The notes below the pieces were generated by a model, which worked only from the letters and a program-made list of their open reading frames with translations, did no database searches and was not told where the DNA came from. DNA of 64,000 nucleotides from Polytrichum commune. Taxonomy: Eukaryota; Streptophyta; Polytrichopsida; Polytrichales; Polytrichaceae. The stretch spans positions 29,698,001 to 29,762,000 of the forward strand of contig OX485803.1 in assembly GCA_950295325.1 (NCBI GenBank). Reading direction: 5' to 3'. Made by a program: the position numbers and the translations under genes. How positions within the stretch are numbered: position 1 is the first letter of the stretch; every line of letters starts with the position of its first letter. Positions 36,346-46,979 of this stretch are shown piece after piece.

Positions 36346-38339
36346 CATAAATCTTAACTTCATTCGCCTCAAAAAAAAAAGACCTCGTCCATGTTGGCAA
36401 CCCTAGTGAGCGCGTCATTGGACACGGTCAACTATGGATGCCTCGACCTTGGCTATAAATGCTGACATGTGAAGAAGATTTGGAGAGTCAGGGCAGTACT
36501 TACTGTCCCAAGAATTAAGCAAATGATTGACACGGTAACTGATTTATGAGCTAAGTTACTTACTAGATTGCGGCGTCGAAGGTTCCCTGCATGACTGGAG
36601 AATCGAAGCCAAGATTCTTGACTGTTCCAAATTCCTCCTGACACCCAAGTTGACATGAAGTCTACTCATAAATACAATAATTGAAAAGTAACAGAATGAT
36701 ATGTTATATTTTGTTTCTAGAATTTGAATGTAGGTAGAGGATCTAGTAATATGACAATGACAACATTAAAACCGCAACATCACTTCCATGTCACTGTGAT
36801 AATTCCATTTGTCAGCTTTCCTTCAAAGCCATGATTGATTCCTCTTCAGGAACCTCATCAGTTTCTTCTAAGTCCTTTCACTGTCCTCGGACACACGAAA
36901 GCCGGCCTGTTAATGATAAGGTATGTGGGCGATGTTCTGTTAGTTCTTGTTCTCCATCTTCTGCTGATTAGAATCATGTCTTCAAATTTGTGTTGCAAAG
37001 TAGCAAATCTACGATGAAATATCCACAAAAATCAGATGGAAAATCGGACCACCTCTAGTATAGTTATGGCTATTAGAAGTGTATGTTTTTTGATTTCCCA
37101 ACTGAATACGTAGGTCTTCCTATTGTATTCACTATTGAATGTGGAGTACTTAATTATATTTGAAGATGTAGTGCAATATACCCTCTTTAAACATGTGTTT
37201 TTATGGTGTTTGTTCTTTGATCTTTACCTAACCACACACCAATCAAATATAGGTATCCGATTAAGAAAAGTAATTACATAACACCCACATACCTTAATGT
37301 GAATTGAAAGGCTTGGCTCAGTGAATATAAAACTATCCAAGATTTGTAGTGCCAAAATTATTTGGATTTTCTAATATTTTAATTTTTGGTTGCTAAGGAT
37401 TTGAAGCCAAAGTTTGTGGGAGATCTAGATGTCGCAAGAAATAGGTTTCTTTGGCACAAATTGAATCAAAAGAGTCACCACAGTTGGGACTACCTATGTG
37501 ATCACTCAATATTAAATAAAGAGAAAACCAATCCTTATGTTGACCTCTTATAACTTTTGCAACTTAGTTTCAATTCTGAAACTAATTAATAGTTAAGTAA
37601 AATGAGGCCAAGTCCAATCCGAGATAATTATAATGTCATGCTTGAGTTGTATGGTAGGAACCTTTGATTAATTAAACATATCAATCAGATTATATATTTG
37701 GACAATTTATTAATTGATTAGATAGCCCATGGGGGGTGGACTCTTCATTGGAAACCTAAATGATATGCATGGGTCACTATGAATTAAAATCCTCATATAT
37801 AAGAAGTTTGTAAAGAAAAACAAGTGTATACATACTAATGACATGCTAGGAAATGGACTCATGTGTTTATGCTAAGCTTTTCAATATGATGTGATAAATG
37901 GCTCCACTACATATACAAAATATATATCATAAATTAAATACCCTTTTAACACATGAAATCCTTTTTCACTTTCCAATGAAAAAGTCATTTTGATCCATAG
38001 CATGTAACTCAACGATTATATCAAACAAACAAAAACAAGAGCATAACAACTTAGCCACAAACCAAAGAGCTTAACTCCAGGAAGCCCATGAGCATTCCAA
38101 GAGCCTCTAGTTTGTAAAAACCTAGTCTACCCAAATGCAAACCCTAACAAGGGCATACACACATGGTAGTCATTGAGGACTGGTACAACAACAATGGATG
38201 AAAATGTGAATTGGTTGAAACTAACGGATCTAATGTCAAAATTTTCTCTAAATCTTTGGACCCCCTTTTGTACATCTACCTTTACTTCAAAAAAATTAAT
38301 AGCCTTCTTAATGTACATATTGGAGAAAAATTAAACCTC
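36346..38339. other. AT-rich DNA with one internally repeated block
   Basis: 36,476-36,600 repeats 33,050-33,200. Short minus frames at 36,453-36,656 and 38,127-38,318 have no motif. Nothing else recognised. Confidence 0.4.
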
Positions 38340-38706
38340 TCCCTTATGAACACTATGTACACTAGTGCCTCAAATAATACCCCTTCTTAAACTCACGTTA
38401 GTTCATATGTGGAATGAAGAGCCCCCCCTCCCAAGTTAGATAGATTGAACATCATAAAGTAAACTAACATTTAAGTATATTTGGACACACCACTTGTCCA
38501 AAAATAAAAAGGGATATGCACTTGTGGGGACAAAAACATCAAACGACAACATCAATAGCAACAACACACCAACCAAAACTTTGAATGTGTTGTATTTCAT
38601 GTTTGCCAACCACCATATTTGTTTATTTTTGCAATTTAATGTATGTCATATTGACAGTTGGAAATGTTCAGATTCATGCATAAATCCAAATATACTCAAA
38701 TCCTAG
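38340..38706 (+). repeat. Dispersed repeat (copy 1)
   Basis: 38,480-38,706 matches 42,750-42,985: ACCACTTGTCCAAAAATA, then TTGCCAACCACCATATTTGT, ending AAATCCTAGTTA. The 70-codon frame here is not kept in the other copy. Confidence 0.65.
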
Positions 38707-39019
38707 TTAGTAAGTGTAGTTAGCTTTTTGGATTAGAAACAAACCCAGGGAACAATTCAAGGAAGACTTAAAAGGTGATTTGCATATCATCTAGGTGTCT
38801 TAGACAAGGTTTGTTAGGGAAATCACAAGGTTATACCTCTTCATTTCATATCAAATATGACAATTGGTTTACGGGTAGGGGATAAAAACATCTAAAAGAT
38901 CACTCCATACCAGTACATACAAAAGTGACAGTCTCTCACCTCACCTTAAATTCCCTGGCAATTGTCTGGCAGTGAGTTCATTTTATTTGGACCAAATGCG
39001 GTGCACAAGTATAGGCACA

Positions 39020-40440
39020 ACCATCGACTATAGTCTTGCAAGAGTGACATCATTGAGTCTTATTTATCAAAGCCAAGGGCACTTTGATCTTTGCTATAGT
39101 CTTTAGTTTCATATTAACGAAGTTCATGTTTGGTTATGGTCTTCAATGGAATCTTAGTTCATTATGGATTACAAATCCAACAAGGCCATAGGCTGGAATT
39201 ACACAAATTCAATTATTACCAACTTATGATTCGAGAAGGTTAGAATCACCATCCTTTGGAATTGGGAATGTTCAGCTAGCGACTGTATTGTCCCTTCGGC
39301 TTCCCTCCAGAGCAACTGTTCAAGACCATAGCCTTTCCACTAGGCCCCTTCCTCTCCCAGCATGACTATTGTCTTTTCAATACCTTTAGTTCACTTATAA
39401 TTAGGATCACAAACACCATCATCGGTGCTTAAGTAGATTCATTGAATTCACTCAATTCTCATATTAGATCTTGTCATCAATTCCTTTGCTGATCTCACAT
39501 TCTTACGTCAGCATAATTGGAATCCCAGTATTACACTCAGTTAAATGTTGGCAATCGTCTCTCAAAGTTCCTCTTCATTACAAAGACTATAGCCTTGCCT
39601 TACTTATGATTTCTCCTATCTCTCAGGGAAATTCACTCATCAATCGCAAAGACTATAGACTTCACTCAAAGTAATCAGATACGAAATCTCATCATCTCTT
39701 GCTATGAGAGGTTACTTACCCAGGCCATAGCCTTGACATATTATTAGAGATGATAGTATCAAATAAATGCAGACAATTGCCTTGTCATGTTCAATTCCTC
39801 CAAAGCATTGTATAATGATAAACCAGAATATAGCCTGATTAGGTAATTGTATCATGCAATTATGTTGTTTCACTTTGTCTTACAATCCATTACACTTAAT
39901 GCACACGGCTATGGACTGTAGTTACTGTAGCAAAGTAAAAACAGTTTCTACACAAGTAGTTCCTTCCCTTTGCAATCCCTGCAAAGTATGGAAACATACA
40001 CCCCAAGACTATAGCCTTGATATATAACCAGATTCAATCTTCCATCCCAATATCAAGACTATTGCCTAGGCTTAGAAATTGGATTCAACACACACATGAA
40101 AAGTTCATGAAATCACAGAAAAATACTACGAACCAGGAATCACTCTTGTAAAAGTATTTAATTGATATTAATATATGATAACACACATAAGGAGAATGTT
40201 TGCCATGCACATCAGAAGTGCACTCAATTACAGACTATTCTTCACATAAAGATTCTAAAATTCAATGGAGTTCAATCTCTCTCCCATAGATAACTTCCTT
40301 CTACCTCTCCCTCTCCTCTCTTTATACTTTTTTGAGGAGTCCTCAAGGCATTCCATCCTTTCATATCATACTATAGCCTTTGAATTCATGCTTTTCGGAA
40401 TCTGCAGACTATAGCCTATTTACATCTACATGGTTTTGGA
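39020..40440 (+). repeat. Cluster of GACTATAGCCTT-like motifs
   Basis: About 15 variants of (G)ACTATAGCCTT, such as GACTATTGCC and GGCCATAGCC, occur in the same orientation, spaced 35-270 bases apart. Examples lie near 39,027, 39,329, 39,583, 39,651, 39,722, 40,005, 40,059, 40,370 and 40,408. The DNA between them is C/T-rich and not obviously repeated. No gene is visible. Confidence 0.5.
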
Positions 40441-41223
40441 CTTCTAGTTCAGAACTAACCATTTTCACACTTAAATCTCATTTGCGAAAAGGTAAACTGA
40501 GATTTGCTACTACAGTAAGATATATTTTTTCATCATATCTGAACATTATAAGTTATAAAATTCAATTGATCACTGAAATTTTTACTATTATATTATCCAT
40601 GAAATTTGGATTGATCGAGAATGCACCAATAGATTGGGTCCATAAAATCGAGTTAGATGAAAATTCCACATTCTGAAAACATGTCCAATGTTACCTAAAT
40701 ATGAGTTTTATGAAGGTGTTAATTTAAACACTTTTGTGGTGGGAGTTGTGTTGTAGAGAGGCCCAATGGATAGGGGTCTTGTAGGTATGAGGAGAAGAAG
40801 AAAACATCATAATGGGTGGTTTAATTGGGCCTACGTGTCTGCATATTCTTGACATGTGTAGCGGATATTTTTGTGTATAGAGCTAGGAAATGGATCATTG
40901 GCTTGGTATTAGAAGGGTGTTTTCGAGATAGTGAGCCAATATTGTATGTTGGGACTAGGCCTGGTTCATGGGATCTAATTATGTATTCAATTCTCGATGG
41001 GGTACGAGAAGGATGGTGGTGGAGTTTGGGGATTGGGCAATAGTGATTTGAACCTATTTGATGGCTTGTTTTGTTGCAGTGTAAAGAGGGATAGCTTTTC
41101 CATTTCCTTGCCATTTGTGTGATATGCTTATGCTAGTGGCACCAAAGATATAATCACAGGGATAGGGACTTTTAAATAATGACAATGTGGTAGGGCATGT
41201 GAAAAAGGGGGAGGGGGTTTGAG

Positions 41224-41244
41224 TATATATATATATATATATAT
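41224..41244. repeat. TA microsatellite
   Basis: About ten uninterrupted TA units. Confidence 0.9.
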
Positions 41245-41921
41245 CCACCATAACTGGTAGCTCATCCAATTGAAGAGCAAGTGAGGACCACTTTCAACAA
41301 CTCCTTGTAAATTTTATCCAATTAAAGGTTAGATCATCCATTATTGGACCACTACATGCAAAGTTGTCCACAAACAAACCGATTATGCTTTATAAATAGC
41401 TTGAGGGGCTAGATGTCTACACTCTTGCCTATTATGTAGTCCATAGTCATCAAGCACCTCCAACAATTTTATTATTATTATTATGATTTATTAGGCTTAA
41501 TTAAAATTTTGTTACCATGATACATAGTAATGCATGTAAGAGATTCATTTTCACTGGTGTTACAAGCATACTACAAAAAAATTATGTGTGAAAAGAAATT
41601 TAAATACAAAATTTTAATAAAAATCCTTTGAGAAGAAATCTGGTCAGAACATGAGTTTGAATGTTTTATTTTCACAAAGAACACAATGTCCACAGAACTA
41701 AAATATATTTACATCAAAAATTGTTGTTCACATCTATTTTTTTCTATTTCCTATCATACGCCCTATTCAAACACATAACCTCCGGCTTCTGTCCATAAGC
41801 ATATGTAGTCCAAACCGGTTACACTCTATAAACTACACCACTTGAGTAGGTGGATGTGTCTCCTCTCACCATTATTTGGTGTCACCAACAATGAAGAGCA
41901 TGAGTCAACATGAATGTTGAA

Positions 41922-42353
41922 TCACTTCATGTTTGATTCGTGCCCTGGTGGCATTGTGAAAACTTTGTCGAAATGGCAACCCGTGTAATAGGTATCACCC
42001 TCCACATGCTCGACATACTCATCCCAGTCTCCAAAATTTTCATACCTCCGAATCTCCTCCAATGTGCACATTGTCTTGAGCGTCCTCACATTGTACACTT
42101 TTGCAAATTTCATGACTCGGCTAAAATCGGATCCGTCCAAAAATTGCAAGCTAAACATCTCATTGTCGAGATAACTCTTGAAAATCTCTAGCGCAGGTGG
42201 GAGCACGTCATTGCGAACGACGATGGTGTAGATCCCTCGGTCGTGGATCATCAACTTTGGGATCTCAACACGCTCGCCATCCTCCTTCCGGTAGATGCGC
42301 TGCCCATCTTGCGCTACCTCTAGGAAGTTTCGAAGATACTTCGATTCCTTCAC
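41922..42353 (-). CDS. Terminal exon-like block, possible BTB-type fold, unrecognised gene
   Basis: A plausible 3' splice site (TTCATCAG before GTGAAGG, at 42,354) opens 143 codons ending in TAA. The sequence is protein-like, with balanced composition and no low complexity. Residues in the middle (ALEIFKSYLDNEMF, later MKFAKVYNVRTLKTMC) follow the spacing of the second half of a BTB/POZ domain, where a short helix is followed by LxLAxKYxVxxLxxxC. That match is weak and made by eye. Nearby exon-like blocks on the same strand at 43.0, 44.4 and 45.1 kb could belong to the same gene. A gene fragment captured by a transposon is the main alternative. Confidence 0.35.
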   Translation of the reverse strand: MKESKYLRNFLEVAQDGQRIYRKEDGERVEIPKLMIHDRGIYTIVVRNDVLPPALEIFKSYLDNEMFSLQFLDGSDFSRVMKFAKVYNVRTLKTMCTLEEIRRYENFGDWDEYVEHVEGDTYYTGCHFDKVFTMPPGHESNMK

Positions 42354-42749
42354 CTGATGAATTTTGCAAATTGGAAAGAACACTCATCAGGTAACATGGA
42401 GTTTGTGGAAGAACTAGTACTCTCCACTTGGATGAGTGACCAAATATGAAAAGAGGAAGACAACATAATTAGAAGAGCCAAGCGATTTCATAGACAATTC
42501 TTTTCCCAAGATTAACACAACAAAACACATTTAAACCACCCGTAATTGATGATCCTCCCATGGCTACATGACCACTACACCCTAGAATATACTTGTCTCA
42601 CCTTGCCATTGGCATAACTAAATACTTACCTCTCAGATACCCAAAATTCAATGGATTAGGTGCCTAATACAACTCATAGTAGGGCTCCTTGCATCCACGC
42701 ACACTTATTGAATATTACAAACTATTGAAAGTACATCGAATTGACCTTT

Positions 42750-42985
42750 AGAATATTTGGACAAACCACTTGTCCAAAAATAATAAGAAATGTGCACTTG
42801 TGGGGACAAAACCATCAAACGAAGCGAAAGCAACAACACAACAATAACCATAACTTGGAATTTTTGAATTCCATGTTTGCCAACCACCATATTTGTGTAG
42901 TTTTGCGATCTAGTATACATCATATTGGTGGTTGGAAATGTCCATAAGTCATGCATATATCAGAATACACTTAATTAAATCCTAG
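42750..42985 (+). repeat. Dispersed repeat (copy 2)
   Basis: Sister of 38,480-38,706; it lies between two exon-like blocks of the possible minus-strand gene, so it would be intronic if that gene is real. Confidence 0.65.
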
Positions 42986-43003
42986 TTATGGAGCAGGTAG
43001 AAC

Positions 43004-43178
43004 CCTTGATTGGCTTTGGAATGGGGAAGGATTGAGCTACCATTTTTGCCTTGTCGACCAGAATGGCATCCTCGATGCTCTCGGGTATGGAGTTGGAGTA
43101 GCATAAGCACACCAGATTCTCAGCATCCAATGCCGCTTCTTCGACCTCACCCATCTCTGCAGCTGGCAGCGGACTGAT
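43004..43178 (-). CDS. Internal exon-like block, unrecognised
   Basis: Flanked by a good 3' splice site (CTGTTGCAG at 43,179) and a possible 5' splice site (AAGG/GTTCTA at 43,004-43,003). It encodes about 58 residues rich in acidic residues and alanine (EMGEVEEAALDAENL, later ESIEDAILVDKAKMV). No family recognised. Low AT content compared with its surroundings supports coding origin. Confidence 0.3.
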
Positions 43179-44441
43179 CTGCAACAGGCACAGTGACAGC
43201 TCAGTATTTTGACCCTGAGAAGCGATCTTCTTTCTCACCAAACTGGACACATTCCATGAGGACCTGCTCATTTAAGTGCTACAAAGTGAACCAATTAGAA
43301 ACATGAAAGTTATCCTCAATCGAAAATGCAATCGAAGTGTCGCGGAGCACCAGACAGACCAAGACTGCCAGACTACTAATTTGCAAGTAGTTTCTGTCGG
43401 CTGCCTGCATTCGAGCATCGATTCCTAAGACAGAGCACCGATCCATCGAAATACAAGAGAAGTTCATGTCGGAGTGGCAAGCCCTTCAATTTAGTGTCAA
43501 CAAGACCGCAATGTACACAACAGTGTGACATCCGCCTCACGCCATGGATCTGTCACCAGCTCTTACAATAGACAATCGGGTTTTCGAGCATGAATGAAAT
43601 CAATCTTGTGTATGTTGGTTATAGATCGTTAACACTGTATCATCCACCGACAAACCGAGAGAAAATTGAAATGTCCTTCTTCGAGCCGACACTGAGAGAA
43701 TAGATTCTTAATTGTTTGGGTATGTGTCGACTGTCAGGCAAGCGTACAATCATATTCACATGATAATCAGTTGCTTCTTACCAACAGCACATGGAGCAAA
43801 GGGATGCTCAGTCCAACTTTACTCAAGATTGGAGTTTAGAGTAAGGAGGGGTTTGGTATCTGATGTGGAAGAATTCATTCCATTGCCTGTTAAACCCTGC
43901 TTTAAACCCCCCGCCCTGTAAACCCTGACGGTAAATCGAAGGGCTCGAGTACTCTGTGTCTCACCTCCTCACATCATTACAGTTTAATTTGCACTCCACA
44001 AAGCAGGACGCACAGATACTAGAGTCGGGCAGGAGTCTTCACAACGATGTCAATGTTAACGGACCAACGAAGAAAAATTCCAACGAAGCTAGCGCACTGT
44101 ACATTAGAGGTAATTAATTGAAGCCAGCCCTATGAACGCAGATCGAAAGCTTCTGAACTGCCGATTTAGTATCACTCCATTTACATCCTGGAGATCGGAA
44201 TCTCCAGACTTGAAGAAGAATTTATGTGGACGAACTCTAGCTTCACATTTATACTAAACGGGTCATTTACAGTTACAGTATAACTGCATATATATATACA
44301 TGTCCCGGAAACAGTAAACTACGAGAAGATTCCCTCATCATCTATAAAATGACCAGGCAAACATAATCCACCAAAATCTCTATCGGTTAGAAGTAATGGT
44401 GCAGTCAAGGATGTGTACTGGATGAAATGCACCTAGGTATT

Positions 44442-44609
44442 TCAGTTAGACCAGGTTGACAACATGAAATCAAGCTGTACCGAAACATACACAGGTTCCC
44501 GGAGTGGCGGCCATCTGCATCTGTAGCACTCGCAGGGGTCACCGTCTTCAGAACAGTTTGCTTTGGAGCTGCTAAACCATTTCTGAACATAAGCACATTC
44601 TTGGAGCTG
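44442..44609 (-). CDS. Exon-like block, Cys-rich C-terminus, unrecognised
   Basis: After a possible 3' splice site (CTTAG at 44,610) one frame runs 55 codons to TGA. It holds CECYRCRWPP and reads as a small cysteine-rich C-terminus. A second frame through the same bases is also open (75 codons), so the reading is ambiguous. If this TGA is real, it ends a different transcript form from the block at 41.9 kb. Confidence 0.2.
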   Translation of the reverse strand, partial: QLQECAYVQKWFSSSKANCSEDGDPCECYRCRWPPLREPVYVSVQLDFMLSTWSN

Positions 44610-45045
44610 CTAAGTTCGCAATTTATAAGCAATTTTAAGACAGTGAATGAAACTAAGAAATCAAATAAATTTTATCACAAGTAAAATTCAATACATAGGG
44701 GGTCTGGATGGTGACCCCTGTTATAGACGCAGAAGAACTGCTTCTCATTAGTTTTAAAGCTGACATGTGAAGTGCAATCCTTTCCTATAAAATCAGACAC
44801 AGATCTTCTCGTTGGATTCCTCCCAATGCGGTCCAATTTCCAAGCATTTTCCTGCTCTTTGTGGAAGCATAAATCACCAATGCATTACAAGCCAATTTAG
44901 AAGTGATTTAGAACCATAACTGTTCTAAAATTAGGGAGAACTGCCACCCCGGGCAAGTGATGCTGTAGTCAAGGTGGATACATATTGGATGAGACACACC
45001 AGCTCGGTCGCACACAAAATTAAGTACCGAAGCATACACACGTAC

Positions 45046-45179
45046 CATACAACTAAACATGTAATTCATCTCCTCGTCTCTCAAATCCTGTGCAACGTCG
45101 ACACCGATAACATATGACTCATCATTATAGATTTGAAATTCCTCATCAGGGAACTTGGTGGGGGCTGGGCTAATCCGAC
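45046..45179 (-). CDS. Exon-like block with strong splice donor, unrecognised
   Basis: Encodes about 45 residues (GRISPAPTKFPDEEFQI, then VIGVDVAQDLRDEEM). It is bounded by an AG acceptor after a T-rich stretch at 45,180 and the consensus-like donor G/GTACGT at 45,045. Acidic, well-behaved composition. Family not recognised. Confidence 0.3.
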
Positions 45180-45900
45180 CTACTAAAAATATGTGCAACC
45201 AATAACTTATAAATCGCACACCTAATACTCATGCAGAAATCCTCCATACAGTTGTTAATCAGTCCCAACACTCATGGGGGGCTAGCTACCGGAGTCTGGG
45301 ATGATGAATCTATAGTAATTCATTCAGTCGACCCTTCATCTGCAAATCGGAACCCCATTGGAATGAGGGGGTCGTCTGATACCTGTTTTCCTGAATCTAA
45401 GGCAGCACACGCCGATCGAAGCAGATATGTCTCCGAAGAGTGGACTGATCTCCACAAGTGTAGCTTTAAGTATATTCCTGTAGCTCTCTACCCCTGCTTC
45501 CTTCACCTATTGCCAATTGGGGACCTATGGGCTTGTAGCGTGGAGGCCAAGATGGGGGTGATTGATGGGGGTGGGGGTGCCACATGTCTACCTCCCATTG
45601 GTGCACACAATGTGTGGTGACTTAGTGGGCATGTGCTAGTGGATGGGGACTCGCTTAGTGCCCATGTAATTAACTTACTACTTTAACATTATATATGCAA
45701 CGGGTACTGGTGCAAATGTGAGACGATGGGCATGCAGGGGCTTGGTTTGATGGCCCTGGTGGGGCATAGAAGGTGTCCTCTGCGGTTGGTGAGGAGTTAT
45801 GGCCCCTGGGGCCGGGTGAGAAGTTGATCTGTATTTTTAGGGGATGGCGGCTTGAGATTTTGTGCTTTTGACATGCTCACTAAGGGTGGGTTTACGGCAG
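45180..45900. other. No supported gene
   Basis: A plus frame at 45,231-45,620 (129 codons) shows no motif and lies opposite the possible minus-strand gene. Confidence 0.3.
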
Positions 45901-46412
45901 TGCCCGGGAAGTTTTTGGGCATAATCGGTCAAGATCCTAGTGATTCTAAACTCAGCCGGTTACATGTTGACATCTTCCTGTTTTGCTTTACTCATTTGAG
46001 GTATATTCTATAGATTCCTCTAAAACGATCATCGGTGATTCCTCTGAACTTCAACTTGTTATTTCTCAAACTCAACCGGTTCATCTGTAACTAACTGAGT
46101 TCTCCCTAGAGAGTGATTTACAGTAGACTTCAAGTCCAAGAAGCTTGGGGTCCCAAACACCCCCTAATTAGGTAATGGACAGGGAGAACCGATTGCTAGG
46201 TACAGTTGAATTGGTTGAGTTTGAGAAATAACCAGTTGAAGTTCAAGACTTCGTTTGAGAAAATTGCCAATCATGTTGGAGGAGTTTATGGAATTTACCT
46301 CATGCATTTTAATAAAGGACAACCGAAAGATCACAACATGTAGCCAGTTAGACTTGGAAACGTGACTAGGATTTGGACCAATTAATATGCCCAAAAATCT
46401 TCTTGCCGGACA
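45901..46412. repeat. Inverted pair of AACCGGTT-type repeats
   Basis: The forward arm (45,901-46,110) starts TGCCCGGGAAGTTTTTGGGC. The reverse arm (46,180-46,412) ends GCCCAAAAATC...GCCGGACA. The arms face each other across ~70 bases. Single arms occur at 17.1, 36.1 and 52.6 kb, so either the full element is a foldback and the others are half copies, or two copies landed here in opposite orientation. Confidence 0.6.
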
Positions 46413-46979
46413 CTATCCTTGATCTTGTTAGACTCAAGACTAAATCCAAATTGAAACTAGCAGAAGTGTTTTCGTGAGTTGGGATTGTTGAGATTTGACA
46501 AGAAAGCAATGCCATAAATTTACTGTCTTTTTAATTTTTTTCCTATGCTTTGGGTTTGGATCTTAACAGCATGAACTCCTTGTGTTTAAAAATTTTCTCT
46601 TAACAATAAGATCATTTGGTTTTGGAGTTTCTTTAGTCTTGGACCTTATGTAAACCCACCATAACAATATTATTTAATAGGTTCCATGTGCCTAGGTAAT
46701 TGGTCCTTGATCGGACGTTACAATGGAGTTTCATGGACTTGGGGAATATATAGCATTTTATGCTCTCATATTTGCGTGAAGATGTTGGGGAGAACTAGCT
46801 CAGAATTAGATTTGATGCTGAATTTGGTATGCATGTCCCATTTGGGGCTTTTAAAAAGAACAAACACAGTGACATGCACACACATAAAAAGGGCTCGATA
46901 AGATAAATGGGCATTAACAGGCTGGAAATTAGCACTAATGCGTTTTGACTGCATTAGTGTCAACTTATTGAGCACAATT
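46413..46979. other. No supported gene or repeat
   Basis: Frames of about 70 codons on both strands overlap each other; no motif. Confidence 0.4.
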
